A DNA stretch of 64,000 nucleotides from Balneolaceae bacterium (GTDB lineage: Bacteria; Bacteroidota; Rhodothermia; Balneolales; Balneolaceae), in NCBI GenBank assembly GCA_017640605.1, contig JAEPQH010000004.1:226333-290332 (forward strand), given 5' to 3'. The position numbers and the translations under genes were made by a program. Under the pieces are notes generated by a model that made no database searches, had not been told where the DNA came from, and saw nothing but the letters and a program-made list of their open reading frames with translations. This document shows positions 17,995 to 25,890 of this stretch, piece by piece; within the stretch, counting starts at the first letter, position 1, and each line of letters opens with the position of its first letter.

Positions 17995-18861
17995 TTACAC
18001 ATTACAAATTTCAACGCCTTGTTTTAGAGAGGTAAATACATCCTCTGCTTTAGGAATAAATTCCTGCGCAACAAATCCATCAAAACCGGTTTCTGCGATT
18101 GCTTGCATGATGGCTTTGTAGTTCAATTCCTGACTTTCGTCAATTTCGTTTCTACCGGGAACCCCTCCGGTGTGATAGTGAGCAATGTAAGGATGATATT
18201 CCCGAATTGTAGCAATGATATCACCTTCCATTATCTGCATGTGATAAATATCATACAGAAGCTTGAAATTATCTGCACCAAGTTTCTCACATAAAGCTAC
18301 TCCCCATTTAGTATGGTCGCATTGATAATCAGCGTGGTCCACTTTCGAGTTTAGCAATTCCATGCACAAAGTTAATCCGTATTCTGAAGCTTTTTTTACT
18401 ACAGGCTCCAAACCAACCGCACAGTTCTCGATGCCTTGTTCATCCGAAATACCGTTTCTGTTTCCAGAGAAACAAATCACCTTTTCAAAGCCTGCATCGG
18501 CAACCTTTGGAAATAATTCGAAATACTCTTTTTGAAGCTTTTCGTGCAGGGCTGGATTGTTGAACCCTTCTGTTAAACTTAATGGCACACTGTTCGCCAT
18601 TGCGCATGTGAGTCCGTAGCGCTTTACCGTTTCGTACTCGTTGGGATTTAACAGTTCGATTGATTCTATACCGATATCAACTGCGGCTTCGCATAATTCT
18701 TCTAAGGTTTTTCCCGAATACGGCCACCTACATACAGAATGTTTAAATCGCGCCTGAGGCTTTTTTTCTGAACCAGAATTCGCTGAAACAGACACTGGAA
18801 GTGCCCCCGCAACAGCTACACTTGCAATCCCTTTTAGTGCATCACGTCGAGATACCATCAT
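17995..18861 (-). CDS. Tat-exported TIM-barrel sugar isomerase (hydroxypyruvate isomerase-like)
   Basis: 288 residues when started at 18861. The longer in-frame start at 18933 would add an unlikely 24-residue leader and leave only 30 bases to the divergent GMC gene. The N-terminus MMVSRRDALKGIASVAVAGA is a twin-arginine signal. The body is an AP-endonuclease-2/xylose-isomerase-like TIM barrel of the hydroxypyruvate isomerase type. It has conserved acidic and His residues for a divalent metal ('CMELLNSKVDH', 'LLYDIYHMQIMEGD', 'AHYHTGGVPGRNEID', 'FVAQEFIP'). Such enzymes interconvert ketoses and aldoses or epimerise them. The gene is divergent from a GMC oxidoreductase/subunit-3 pair, a frequent neighbourhood for periplasmic sugar oxidation; the exact substrate is unknown. 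Confidence 0.85.
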   Translation of the reverse strand: MMVSRRDALKGIASVAVAGALPVSVSANSGSEKKPQARFKHSVCRWPYSGKTLEELCEAAVDIGIESIELLNPNEYETVKRYGLTCAMANSVPLSLTEGFNNPALHEKLQKEYFELFPKVADAGFEKVICFSGNRNGISDEQGIENCAVGLEPVVKKASEYGLTLCMELLNSKVDHADYQCDHTKWGVALCEKLGADNFKLLYDIYHMQIMEGDIIATIREYHPYIAHYHTGGVPGRNEIDESQELNYKAIMQAIAETGFDGFVAQEFIPKAEDVFTSLKQGVEICNV

Positions 18862-18963
18862 AAATTTACAACTCGCTTTTTTTAAATTTGGAAGCGTTTC
18901 GATATACTCTCCAGAATAATATACTTTCTTCATTTTTGCACTAACGATTTATCATCACTCAAC

Positions 18964-20661
18964 ATGAGATTAAACCTCAAATCAAAACAGGAAAACACCT
19001 ACGACGCCATTGTAGTAGGCAGCGGAATTAGCGGTGGGTGGGCCGCCAAAGAACTCACCGAAAAAGGATTAAAAACATTGATGTTAGAACGGGGACGGCA
19101 GGTTCGCCATATTGTGGATTATCCAACCGCAACCAGCGATCCCTGGGAATTTCCCAGAAATAACCGCCTTACTCCCGAAGAGCTGAAAGATTATGAGAAA
19201 CAAAATCGCACCGGATATGCAATCCGGCATTCCATAAAGCATTGGTGGGTGAAAGATACCGAGCATCCCTACACCGAAATTCAGCGCTTTGATTGGATGC
19301 GTGGCTACCACGTGGGTGGACGATCGTTAATGTGGGGAAGACAATCATATCGATTGAGTCCGATGGATTTTGAGGCGAATGAGAAAGAAGGCATTGCCAT
19401 CCCTTGGCCGGTGAGTTATGATGAAATCGCTCCATGGTATGATAAGGTTGAGCGTTTTGCCGGAATCAATGGAAAGAAAGAGGGACTTCCACAGTTACCG
19501 GATGGTGAATTTTTGCCACCTATGGAAATGAATTGCGTGGAAAAAGAAGTGAAAAAGCGCATTGAAGAAAAGTTTAATGACCGAATGATGACCATTGGTC
19601 GCTCGGCAAATCTAACGCGTGCTCATAATGGGCGTGCATCCTGTCAATATCGAAACATGTGCATCCAAGGTTGTCCGTTTGGGGCATACTTCAGTACTCA
19701 ATCTTCTACCTTACCGGCTGCGGTTGCCACAGGAAATCTTACGTTGCGTCCCGATTCCATAGTAACCGAAATTCTGTACGATCCGGAAACGCAAAAAGCT
19801 ACCGGTGTTCGGATTCTCGACGCCGAAACGATGGAGTACAGAGAATACTACAGCAAAATAGTGTTCTTATGTGCATCTGCAATCGCTTCTGCTTACATCC
19901 TGATGAATTCTACCGAGCATTTTGCTCATGGAATGGGGAACGCCTCCGGAGAATTAGGCCGAAATATCATGGATCACCACTTAAATTTAGGCGCTTACGG
20001 CACCGTAGAAGGTTTCGAAGACATGTATTACTATGGTCGTCGCCCAAATGGAATTTACATTCCTAGATTCAGAAACATTAACGACAAACATCCCGATTTT
20101 ATCCGAGGTTACGGGTATCAAGGTGGAGCCAGTCGTACCGGTTGGAAAAAGAACATCGCCGAAATTAGTATTGGCGCCAAAATGAAAGAAGAAGTAAACG
20201 AACCCGGTCCATGGCAATTTGGAATTATGGGTTTTGGGGAATGGCTGCCTTATAACGAGAATAAAATGTATCTGACTACCGATGTAACCGACAAATTCGG
20301 ATTGCCAACGGTGGTATTTGATGCAGGTCCCGGCGATAATGAAATGAAGATGCGGGAAGACATCAAAATAGCTGCTGCAGAAATGCTGGAAGCGGCCGGA
20401 CTCAAAAATGTGGGCACTTATGACGATGGCATCGCACTTGGGAAAGGAATCCACGAAATGGGAACTGCTCGAATGGGTGATGATCCTAAAAAGTCGGTGG
20501 TAAATCGTTGGAATCAGGTGCATGAAGTGAAAAACGTGTTTGTAACTGATGGTTCTTTTATGACTTCCGGTGGTTGCCAAAACCCATCGCTAACCTACAT
20601 GGCATTTACGGCACGTGCCGCCGATTACGCAGTAAATGAATTAAATAAAGGGAATTTGTAA
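18964..20661 (+). CDS. GMC-family flavin sugar/alcohol dehydrogenase, large subunit
   Basis: 565 residues. The FAD-binding GxGxxG (VVGSGISGG) is at about residues 17-25. A Cys-rich stretch (CQYRNMCIQGCPFGA, about 223-237) resembles that of gluconate/glucoside 3-dehydrogenase large subunits. The C-terminal GMC domain carries 'GIHEMGTARMGDDP' and 'GGCQNPSLTYMAFTARAAD', which hold the catalytic His/Asn region. The enzyme would oxidise a sugar or sugar acid and pass electrons to a partner. It has no signal of its own; the Tat-signal-bearing subunit 3 encoded 4 bases downstream would carry it across the membrane, as in related dehydrogenases. Substrate not determinable. Confidence 0.9.
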   Translation: MRLNLKSKQENTYDAIVVGSGISGGWAAKELTEKGLKTLMLERGRQVRHIVDYPTATSDPWEFPRNNRLTPEELKDYEKQNRTGYAIRHSIKHWWVKDTEHPYTEIQRFDWMRGYHVGGRSLMWGRQSYRLSPMDFEANEKEGIAIPWPVSYDEIAPWYDKVERFAGINGKKEGLPQLPDGEFLPPMEMNCVEKEVKKRIEEKFNDRMMTIGRSANLTRAHNGRASCQYRNMCIQGCPFGAYFSTQSSTLPAAVATGNLTLRPDSIVTEILYDPETQKATGVRILDAETMEYREYYSKIVFLCASAIASAYILMNSTEHFAHGMGNASGELGRNIMDHHLNLGAYGTVEGFEDMYYYGRRPNGIYIPRFRNINDKHPDFIRGYGYQGGASRTGWKKNIAEISIGAKMKEEVNEPGPWQFGIMGFGEWLPYNENKMYLTTDVTDKFGLPTVVFDAGPGDNEMKMREDIKIAAAEMLEAAGLKNVGTYDDGIALGKGIHEMGTARMGDDPKKSVVNRWNQVHEVKNVFVTDGSFMTSGGCQNPSLTYMAFTARAADYAVNELNKGNL

Positions 20662-20665
20662 TACG

Positions 20666-21268
20666 ATGAGCGACATCACAAAAAATCCAATCAATCGACG
20701 AGAAGCGTTACGCCGAACTGCACTATTGTTGGGCGGAGCGGTAAGTGCACCCACCATTCTTGGTTTTATGGGCGGATGTTCTGCCAATGCAAAAGCGGAG
20801 GGTTTTCAACTACTGAATGTAGATCAAGCCAAACTGGTAACTACCGTTTCTGATATTATTATTCCAACCACTGATACTCCCGGAGCGGCAGAAGTTGGCG
20901 TTCCCACTTACATCGACGATATGGTGATGAACATGTGGGATGAGGAGGGAAGAATGCTGTTTTTAACTAATCTGGAAGATTTCGATAATCGAGCAAAGCA
21001 AGAACTTGGAACTGATTTTAACGATGCCTCGCTCGAACAACAAACAGCCTTTGTTAACACAGAACATGATCGTGTGTTTGGTGGCGATGTAAATTGGGAT
21101 GCTCCGCGACCGTTTATCTGGCAAATGAAAGAACTTACCATCAGCGGTTATTTCTCTACCGAAGTGGGCATGACTCAAGTGCTCCAATACATTCAGGTTC
21201 CGGGTCGATTTGATGCCTGCCTTCCTTTTGAGGAAGCCGGCGGAAAAGTTTGGGCGTTTAATATGTAG
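20666..21268 (+). CDS. Gluconate 2-dehydrogenase subunit 3-family protein with Tat signal
   Basis: 200 residues. The N-terminus NRREALRRTALLLGGAVSAP is a twin-arginine signal, followed by a GGC that may serve as a lipobox. The mature domain ('LVTTVSDIIIPTTDTPGAAE', 'VPTYIDDMVMNMW') is the DUF1425-like gluconate 2-dehydrogenase subunit 3 fold, the small partner of GMC dehydrogenases. It lies 4 bases after the large subunit gene. The last 12 codons are repeated 206 bases downstream (21438-21473), outside the gene, with a palindromic repeat element between. Confidence 0.9.
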   Translation: MSDITKNPINRREALRRTALLLGGAVSAPTILGFMGGCSANAKAEGFQLLNVDQAKLVTTVSDIIIPTTDTPGAAEVGVPTYIDDMVMNMWDEEGRMLFLTNLEDFDNRAKQELGTDFNDASLEQQTAFVNTEHDRVFGGDVNWDAPRPFIWQMKELTISGYFSTEVGMTQVLQYIQVPGRFDACLPFEEAGGKVWAFNM

Positions 21269-21473
21269 AACGTAATTATCAGTTCTCCATTTGCAAGGAG
21301 ATTTTGACGAAGAAATCTCTGAATCCCGTTTGTCGCCAAGTACTTAAACTGGTTCAAGCGTCCGCTTGGACCATTGAGGCAACCGTTACCTAAACGTTAG
21401 ACCTAACTCGCACAAGCGGACGCTTGCGCTAGATTGGGGAAGCAGGCGGAAAAGTTTGGGCGTTTAATATGTA
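21232..21473. repeat. 36-bp duplication of a gene end flanking a REP-like insert
   Basis: The 3' end of the subunit-3 gene (21232-21267) occurs again at 21438-21473 with one mismatch (GGAAGCCGGCGG versus GGAAGCAGGCGG). After each copy similar bases (TTATCAGTTCT) follow. The 206-base offset contains the palindromic element at 21351-21432. The arrangement looks like insertion of repeat DNA with a local duplication that left the gene intact. Confidence 0.75.
21351..21432. repeat. REP-like double palindrome, copy 1
   Basis: Two palindromes, GGTTCAAGCGTCCGCTTGGACC (central CAAGCGTCCGCTTG) at 21351-21372 and GCACAAGCGGACGCTTGCGC at 21410-21429, are reverse complements of each other in their 14-base cores. 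About 37 bases separate them. The same pair recurs at 22383-22465, and half-copies occur at 23112-23165 and near 23203-23231. This head-to-head pairing is the layout of REP/BIME elements mobilised by RAYT transposases. Confidence 0.7.
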
Positions 21474-21556
21474 AAGCCATTCCTTTATCAGTTCTTCATA
21501 ATTTTTTGGTAGTAGTTGGTATCTACTTTATATAACCAACAAGTTGCACATGCAAC

Positions 21557-21562
21557 AGGAGG
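21557..21562 (+). promoter_or_regulatory. Strong Shine-Dalgarno sequence selecting the start at 21568
   Basis: AGGAGG lies 5 bases before the ATG at 21568. Most genes here lack such a site, so it marks this ATG rather than those at 21544 or 21550 as the real start of the kinase-like gene. Confidence 0.8.
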
Positions 21563-21567
21563 TTGTT

Positions 21568-22269
21568 ATGGCAAAACGAGTTAGCCAAATGATTGAAGAA
21601 CAAGTTCACGTATGGCGAATGAGCCATAAATCGGAACAACGCCCGCCGAAAGGCACTACCTTGCCTGTAATCACTATCTCCAGATCTTTCGGTGCACGCG
21701 GTGCCGAAATTGCTACACTCTTAGAACATCGACTTGGTTTTAAGGTGTGGGACAAGGAAATCCTGAATGTGATTAGCGAACGGCTGGGGAGTTCGGTTGA
21801 GTTTTTAGAATCTCTGGATGAACATGCTCAGAATTTGGTTGAAGATACCATTTTTGGGTTCCTGAATAGAAAAAGCACCAATCTGAACTATTTACTGTAT
21901 CTGGCCCGAGCGGTACAGGCAATCGAAAAATTCGGAAGCGCAATTATCGTTGGTCGAGGTGCGAACCACATTGTAAAAAACAAACAGGCACTTCATGTTC
22001 GAGTAGTGGCCCCGATGAGCGAAAGAGTTAAATGGTTAACGGACAGTCGCAATATCAGTAAAGAGGAAGCAAAAAATCTGATACTGGAATACGATAAAGA
22101 CCGAGCAGAATTTACGCGCGTCAGCTTTAACAAAGATATAAATGAGGCTTCGAATTACGATATAACTCTGAACGTAGGCACCATCAGTTTACAACAAGCC
22201 GCCTATATTATTGCAGAAGTGTATGAGATGAAAACAGGAATAAAAATACCAGAGCTGACACACGGTTAA
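21568..22269 (+). CDS. Cytidylate kinase-like P-loop protein
   Basis: 233 residues from the ATG with the AGGAGG site. The motif 'VITISRSFGARGAEIATLLE' (about residues 34-53) is the degenerate P-loop of the cytidylate kinase-like family (PF13189), followed by 'KVWDKEILNVISERLG' and the central 'SAIIVGRGANHIV'. The C-terminal helical part ends 'AAYIIAEVYEMK'. Family members are assumed to be nucleotide or small-molecule kinases; the phosphate acceptor is unknown. The normal Gly-Lys-Ser of a P-loop is replaced by S-x-G-A-R-G, as usual in this family. The gene stands alone between two REP-like elements. Confidence 0.85.
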   Translation: MAKRVSQMIEEQVHVWRMSHKSEQRPPKGTTLPVITISRSFGARGAEIATLLEHRLGFKVWDKEILNVISERLGSSVEFLESLDEHAQNLVEDTIFGFLNRKSTNLNYLLYLARAVQAIEKFGSAIIVGRGANHIVKNKQALHVRVVAPMSERVKWLTDSRNISKEEAKNLILEYDKDRAEFTRVSFNKDINEASNYDITLNVGTISLQQAAYIIAEVYEMKTGIKIPELTHG

Positions 22270-22382
22270 ACTGGAATACGCATGTTAATGGTCATACTCA
22301 GATCGGTGTGATGAATCTGTGTTTTCAGTAGGATTGGAGTAATGTTTAGCAGAGGTTGTTACTCGTTCCCAACTCTTGATCT

Positions 22383-22465
22383 GGTTCAAGCGTCCGCTTG
22401 GACCAATTTACCGGACGTTATCTTAATAATTGAAAGAGCTTGAACAAGCGGATGCTTGTGCTGGT
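22383..22465. repeat. REP-like double palindrome, copy 2
   Basis: GGTTCAAGCGTCCGCTTGGACC at 22383-22404 is identical to copy 1. It is followed by a spacer containing CGTTATCTTAATAATTG and then by AACAAGCGGATGCTTGTGC (22443-22461). The spacer sequence recurs at 23114 in the partial copy 3. Confidence 0.7.
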
Positions 22466-22487
22466 TTGTGTAATATTTTGGCATGTT

Positions 22488-22766
22488 TTAGTGAAAGTAT
22501 TCTTTTTCGGATTTCACATTAAAGTAGGCTATTGTTGTAGCTATTAAGTGAAATAATATTACAAGTGAAGTGAAAACAACTGATTTCAAATATGGCTCGG
22601 TAATTTCGAACTCATTAATTTTAAGTGGGACTTCAGTAGTATAAAAAAGAACATTTACGATAATTAGGCTACTTATTAGCCATATACTATGCCTTTTAAG
22701 TAAATGTAAATATAGACCGAATCCCTCTAAATTATAGTGCTCAGGTTCTCGAGTCTTCATATTCAT
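22488..22766 (-). CDS. Small membrane protein of unknown function
   Basis: 92 residues with two hydrophobic helices (about 28-46 and 62-82) and charged ends. The composition is protein-like and the frame is clean, but I recognise no family. It lies in a repeat-rich patch, alone, between the kinase-like gene and a block of palindromes. It could be a recent arrival. The start at 22766 is the first ATG; MKTREPEH, two codons later, is the alternative. Confidence 0.55.
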   Translation of the reverse strand: MNMKTREPEHYNLEGFGLYLHLLKRHSIWLISSLIIVNVLFYTTEVPLKINEFEITEPYLKSVVFTSLVILFHLIATTIAYFNVKSEKEYFH

Positions 22767-23245
22767 TGTTGTTTAATTAATTACCCGAGGTCCGTAGCTC
22801 TGCTGTAGGACCTTTCCGGGAGCTAGGCTCCCACTAAAATCGCAAATTTCCGAATCGGAGCAGAGCTCCAACTTATCATTACGGAGTGGAACTCCGTAAC
22901 GAGCTTAAACATACCTATAGTCCTTTGCGCTAGTTGCGGGCCAGATTGGGGTTAAAATACAGCTAATTGCAAATAAACAGGTCTTTATACTTATTTGGAA
23001 AATCTATATCTGGCAAATAATTATTCTTTTCAAATCTGTACTTGCTATATAAATAAAGATTAAGACCATTTTCACCAACTAAAGTGGACTACAGTCTTTT
23101 GCGCTAGTTTCGAACGTTATCTTAATAATTGACAGAGCTTGCACAAGTGGACACTTGCGCTAGTTTTTGGGGGCAGTATATGACGCTTGCACTATATAGG
23201 GCTTGCAAAAGTGGAGGCTGCGCTAGATTGGGAAGGATAGGCTAT
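22767..23245. other. Non-coding stretch packed with short palindromes and REP fragments
   Basis: No credible gene. It holds a row of perfect or near-perfect palindromes: GGGAGCTAGGCTCCC, GGAGCAGAGCTCC and ACGGAGTGGAACTCCGT (about 22820-22900). Fragments of the REP-like element follow at 22918-22933 (CCTTTGCGCTAGTTGCGGG), 23078-23107, 23112-23165 and 23203-23231 (around TTGCGCTAG). The palindromes differ in core sequence but share the hairpin design. Confidence 0.6.
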
Positions 23246-23494
23246 TTAAGTTTTTAAACTAAAAGAGACTATTATTATTGAAACTGATAACAAAAATATA
23301 AACCCTATAAAGTAATTTCTTGCATCATTACCTATAAGCTCAGCGTCACCATACTCTTCTTCCCCATTATAATATTGATCAAAGCTCTTTTTTTCCTTTG
23401 AAACTAATTGGTTAAAAATGAGTCGTAGAAATGCTCCAATAAATTGAAAAAACAGTCCACCTATCATTATTGATAATACTTTTTGTATCTCCAA
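23246..23494 (-). CDS. Small membrane protein of unknown function
   Basis: Up to 82 residues from the ATG at 23494. A start at the ATG at 23464 (MIGGLFFQFIG) would avoid overlap with the RAYT remnant and is more likely. There are two hydrophobic helices, one near the N-terminus and one near the C-terminus ('FIGFIFLLSVSIIIVSF'), with an acidic loop (NGEEEYGDAE) between. I do not recognise the family. It lies among decayed mobile DNA. Confidence 0.5.
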   Translation of the reverse strand: MEIQKVLSIMIGGLFFQFIGAFLRLIFNQLVSKEKKSFDQYYNGEEEYGDAELIGNDARNYFIGFIFLLSVSIIIVSFSLKT

Positions 23495-23595
23495 TATTCC
23501 GGCTTCTGTACAAAACCAGCGTTAACAGGATTATAGTGAATATACTCTAAACATGAATTCATCTTTTTATCGTTGTCAACTTGAATTGGATGTGA
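23467..23595 (-). pseudogene. C-terminal remnant of a REP-associated tyrosine transposase (RAYT)
   Basis: The frame encodes 'CLEYIHYNPVNAGFVQKPEY' followed by WRYKKYYQ and a stop. This matches the very conserved end of RAYT/IS200-like transposases (yIHyNPVraGLVekPedWryS). The His-x-His and catalytic Tyr parts of the enzyme are missing. The bases just upstream (23596-23660) are palindromic repeat DNA (CCCAACGTCCACGTTGGG, AGAAGCTCTAGCTTC) rather than transposase. The remnant lies among REP-like palindromes, the elements such enzymes mobilise. Confidence 0.75.
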
Positions 23596-23682
23596 CCCTT
23601 TCACTCGTTCCCAACGTCCACGTTGGGTAACGCAGTCCAGAAGCTCTAGCTTCGTTTTAATATTTATGACATAATTGATCAA

Positions 23683-24234
23683 TTCTACCCCTCGTATTTA
23701 ATTAGAATAGAATTTGCAGATCCTTCAGTCGTCGCAAGCTCCTCGTTCAGGATGACTTCTTAAAGAGATACAGTCTAGAATTAAAACTTACTCCTCAATT
23801 AGTCATCGAAGCTTTAGCGCAGTTGACCCTCAAACCTCACGCCTCACCCCTCACAACTAATCTAAATGTATATTCTCTGTTAAAATTTTGGTTATTGCAA
23901 TTCACAAACATAGAAAACAAGAATACTAGACTAACGATTTTAATCATTTTTAAACCTCACAAATGGCTTAGGTACATAGTGAATAGAAAACATAACAGCT
24001 TGCCTAATTCGATTTGATCCTTTAACCTAATATTAAAAGTAAGTCGATTTACACTATTAGACTGATTATATTCGAAACGGTCAAAACCATCATATACATT
24101 ATTGCCAACATAACCTCTTTCAGGATGACATATTAAAAAAGATACTGTCAAGAATTAAACCTAACTCCTCATTTAGTCATCGAAGCTTTAGCGTAGATGA
24201 CCCTCACGCCTCACAGCTCACCCCTCACCACTAA
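23683..24234. other. Non-coding stretch with a long imperfect direct repeat
   Basis: No credible gene. Its two ends are related copies (23746-23862 and 24118-24236). The 255 bases between are AT-rich with no repeat or ORF that I can support. The ORFs present are short and lack protein-like composition. Confidence 0.6.
23746..23862. repeat. About 117-bp imperfect direct repeat, left copy
   Basis: Starts TTCAGGATGAC, contains AGTCATCGAAGCTTTAGCG and ends in a pyrimidine/CA-rich tail CTCACGCCTCACCCCTCAC. The right copy at 24118-24236 shares these blocks in the same order with small changes. Confidence 0.75.
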
Positions 24235-24236
24235 TT
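24118..24236. repeat. About 119-bp imperfect direct repeat, right copy
   Basis: Same order of blocks as 23746-23862: TTCAGGATGAC, GATAC, AATTAAA, CTCCTCA, AGTCATCGAAGCTTTAGCG and the CCTCACGCCTCAC tail. It ends at the stop codon of the ABC ATPase gene. Confidence 0.75.
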
Positions 24237-24993
24237 AAAGCCAATCCACAATATCATCTTTGTGTTCCACTTCTACGTATTTCTCGAAGATTTCGTGGAG
24301 ACTGGAGTCTTTTTGAAGTTCACGTCGGCTGATTTCATCCAGATAGGCAATGATCAATCCATCATGCAAAATAGCGATATCATCACACAGGTTTTCAACC
24401 ACTTCCAGAATGTGGCTGGTTACGATGATGGTTACGCCTTTTGCCTTTAACCGACGGAGAACCGTTTTCATCCGTTCGATGGAAATTACATCTACCGCCT
24501 CAAATGGCTCATCCAAAAACATCACTTTCGGCTCCACTAACACCGCCGTAACAAAAGCGAGCTTTTTACGACTCCCCGACGAAAGCTTGTTTACTTTAAT
24601 CTTAGCAAAGTCTTTAATCTCGAAGAAATCCATCAACGAATATGCCTTTTCGATGAGGCCATCTTTGCTGATTTCATAAATCTCGCACACGTATTCGATA
24701 AACTCAAGACTGGTGAATTGCTCAAAAAGTAGCGGCGGTTGAAGTACCGAAGAAATTTGCCGCTTTATTTCTAGTTCATTTTCTGAGCTTAGTTCAAGAC
24801 CGGAAATTTCGATATCACCACCTTCGTAGCTTAACAATCCCGTTAGCACTCCAATCAACGTACTTTTACCGGCTCCATTCGGCCCGATAAGCCCAAAGAT
24901 TGAGCCCTCGGGCACCTCCAGGCTTAAATCTTTAAGTACTACTTTATCTTCGTATCGCTTTTCAAGTTCGTTAATGCTTACGGCTTTGGCCAT
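24235..24993 (-). CDS. ABC transporter ATP-binding protein
   Basis: 252 residues from the ATG at 24993, which is 1 base past the lgt-like stop; an in-frame ATG at 25044 inside that gene is rejected. Walker A (GPNGAGKST), the signature LSSGSRKKLAF, Walker B (VMFLDEPFEAVD) and the H-loop His (VTSHILE) are all present. The protein is of the CcmA/drug-exporter type that works with an ABC-2 permease. The permease two genes upstream (25891-27441) is the likely partner, with the Lgt-family gene in between. All three are on one strand with tight spacing. The substrate is unknown. Confidence 0.9.
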   Translation of the reverse strand: MAKAVSINELEKRYEDKVVLKDLSLEVPEGSIFGLIGPNGAGKSTLIGVLTGLLSYEGGDIEISGLELSSENELEIKRQISSVLQPPLLFEQFTSLEFIEYVCEIYEISKDGLIEKAYSLMDFFEIKDFAKIKVNKLSSGSRKKLAFVTAVLVEPKVMFLDEPFEAVDVISIERMKTVLRRLKAKGVTIIVTSHILEVVENLCDDIAILHDGLIIAYLDEISRRELQKDSSLHEIFEKYVEVEHKDDIVDWL

Positions 24994-24994
24994 G

Positions 24995-25852
24995 CTATTT
25001 TTGCTTTCGGTAATAATTGATGGCGTATCCGATGGTAAATACACCGTATGCTAACAACACTAGCTGCAAGTTCGACATATTGGCAACATTTACCAGTTCG
25101 CGATCACCACGAATAAATTCGAGGCTGAATCGAAGTAGGGCATATCCGCCGGTGTGGATGAAGAAAATGAGTGGCGATTTCTTGTCGCTGTCCCAAATTT
25201 TATTGAACACCCAAAGTACAATCCCAAGAAGTACAAAATCGCCAAACATCTCGTACAATTGTGTAGGATGGAGAGCCGCTGATACCGTACTCGCCTGATC
25301 TACCAATCCATTTTGGTACGACCATTGCCAGGCTGAGCTTGAAATACCGTACTCGGTTTCAAAACCGGGGATCATGGTTCCATACCGTGGAAATTCCATC
25401 CCAAAAATAGAGTTCGTTGCTGTCCCGTGGGCATCACCATTCAAAAAACACCCGATCCGCCCTACCGCTTGTCCCACTAAAATACCGGGTGAGAGCAGTG
25501 AAAAGTATTCGAAGTAGTTGATTTTTTTTCTGCGAACAAACAGCAATCCGCCAACCATACCACCAACTAATCCACCGGTTATACTATTTCCTGCACCGGA
25601 AAGGCTAAACAAAATGGCCGGGTTCGATAAAAACAGATCCAGATTCCAGAATAAAAAATGCGATAGGCGAGCACCGATAAGCGCCCCTACGATCGACCAA
25701 GTGATGAGCCCGTCGAACAGCTCCATCTTACCCCCATATTTTTTTACGCGTACATACGCGATGTACACTCCAATCACTATAGAAATTAGAAAGTAAATGC
25801 CTTCGTAAAAGTAAATGGTGTTAAAGCCGAGATCGAGATGTATTGGGAGCAT
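24995..25852 (-). CDS. lgt: Lgt-family (prolipoprotein diacylglyceryl transferase) membrane protein
   Basis: 285 residues, about seven membrane helices. Family motifs: 'GRIGCFLNGDAHG' (holds the Arg equivalent to E. coli Arg143), 'HPTQLYE', and 'RFSLEFIRGDRE' (Arg239 region). The family moves diacylglycerol from phosphatidylglycerol to the lipobox Cys of prolipoproteins in the inner membrane. The segment corresponding to E. coli 'HGGLIG' (His103) reads TGGLVGG, so a residue described as important is replaced. It may be a paralogue with a changed acceptor, or this position may vary in this lineage. It is placed between an ABC permease gene (38 bases upstream) and its ATPase (1 base downstream). 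Confidence 0.8.
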   Translation of the reverse strand: MLPIHLDLGFNTIYFYEGIYFLISIVIGVYIAYVRVKKYGGKMELFDGLITWSIVGALIGARLSHFLFWNLDLFLSNPAILFSLSGAGNSITGGLVGGMVGGLLFVRRKKINYFEYFSLLSPGILVGQAVGRIGCFLNGDAHGTATNSIFGMEFPRYGTMIPGFETEYGISSSAWQWSYQNGLVDQASTVSAALHPTQLYEMFGDFVLLGIVLWVFNKIWDSDKKSPLIFFIHTGGYALLRFSLEFIRGDRELVNVANMSNLQLVLLAYGVFTIGYAINYYRKQK

Positions 25853-25890
25853 AAATCTGTGTTATCAAAAAATTCGCTGAAAGGTATGAA

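Noticed and set aside
19987..20580. 197-codon frame antisense to the GMC dehydrogenase
   Set aside because: Shadow of a strongly conserved coding sequence; composition rich in His and Ser.
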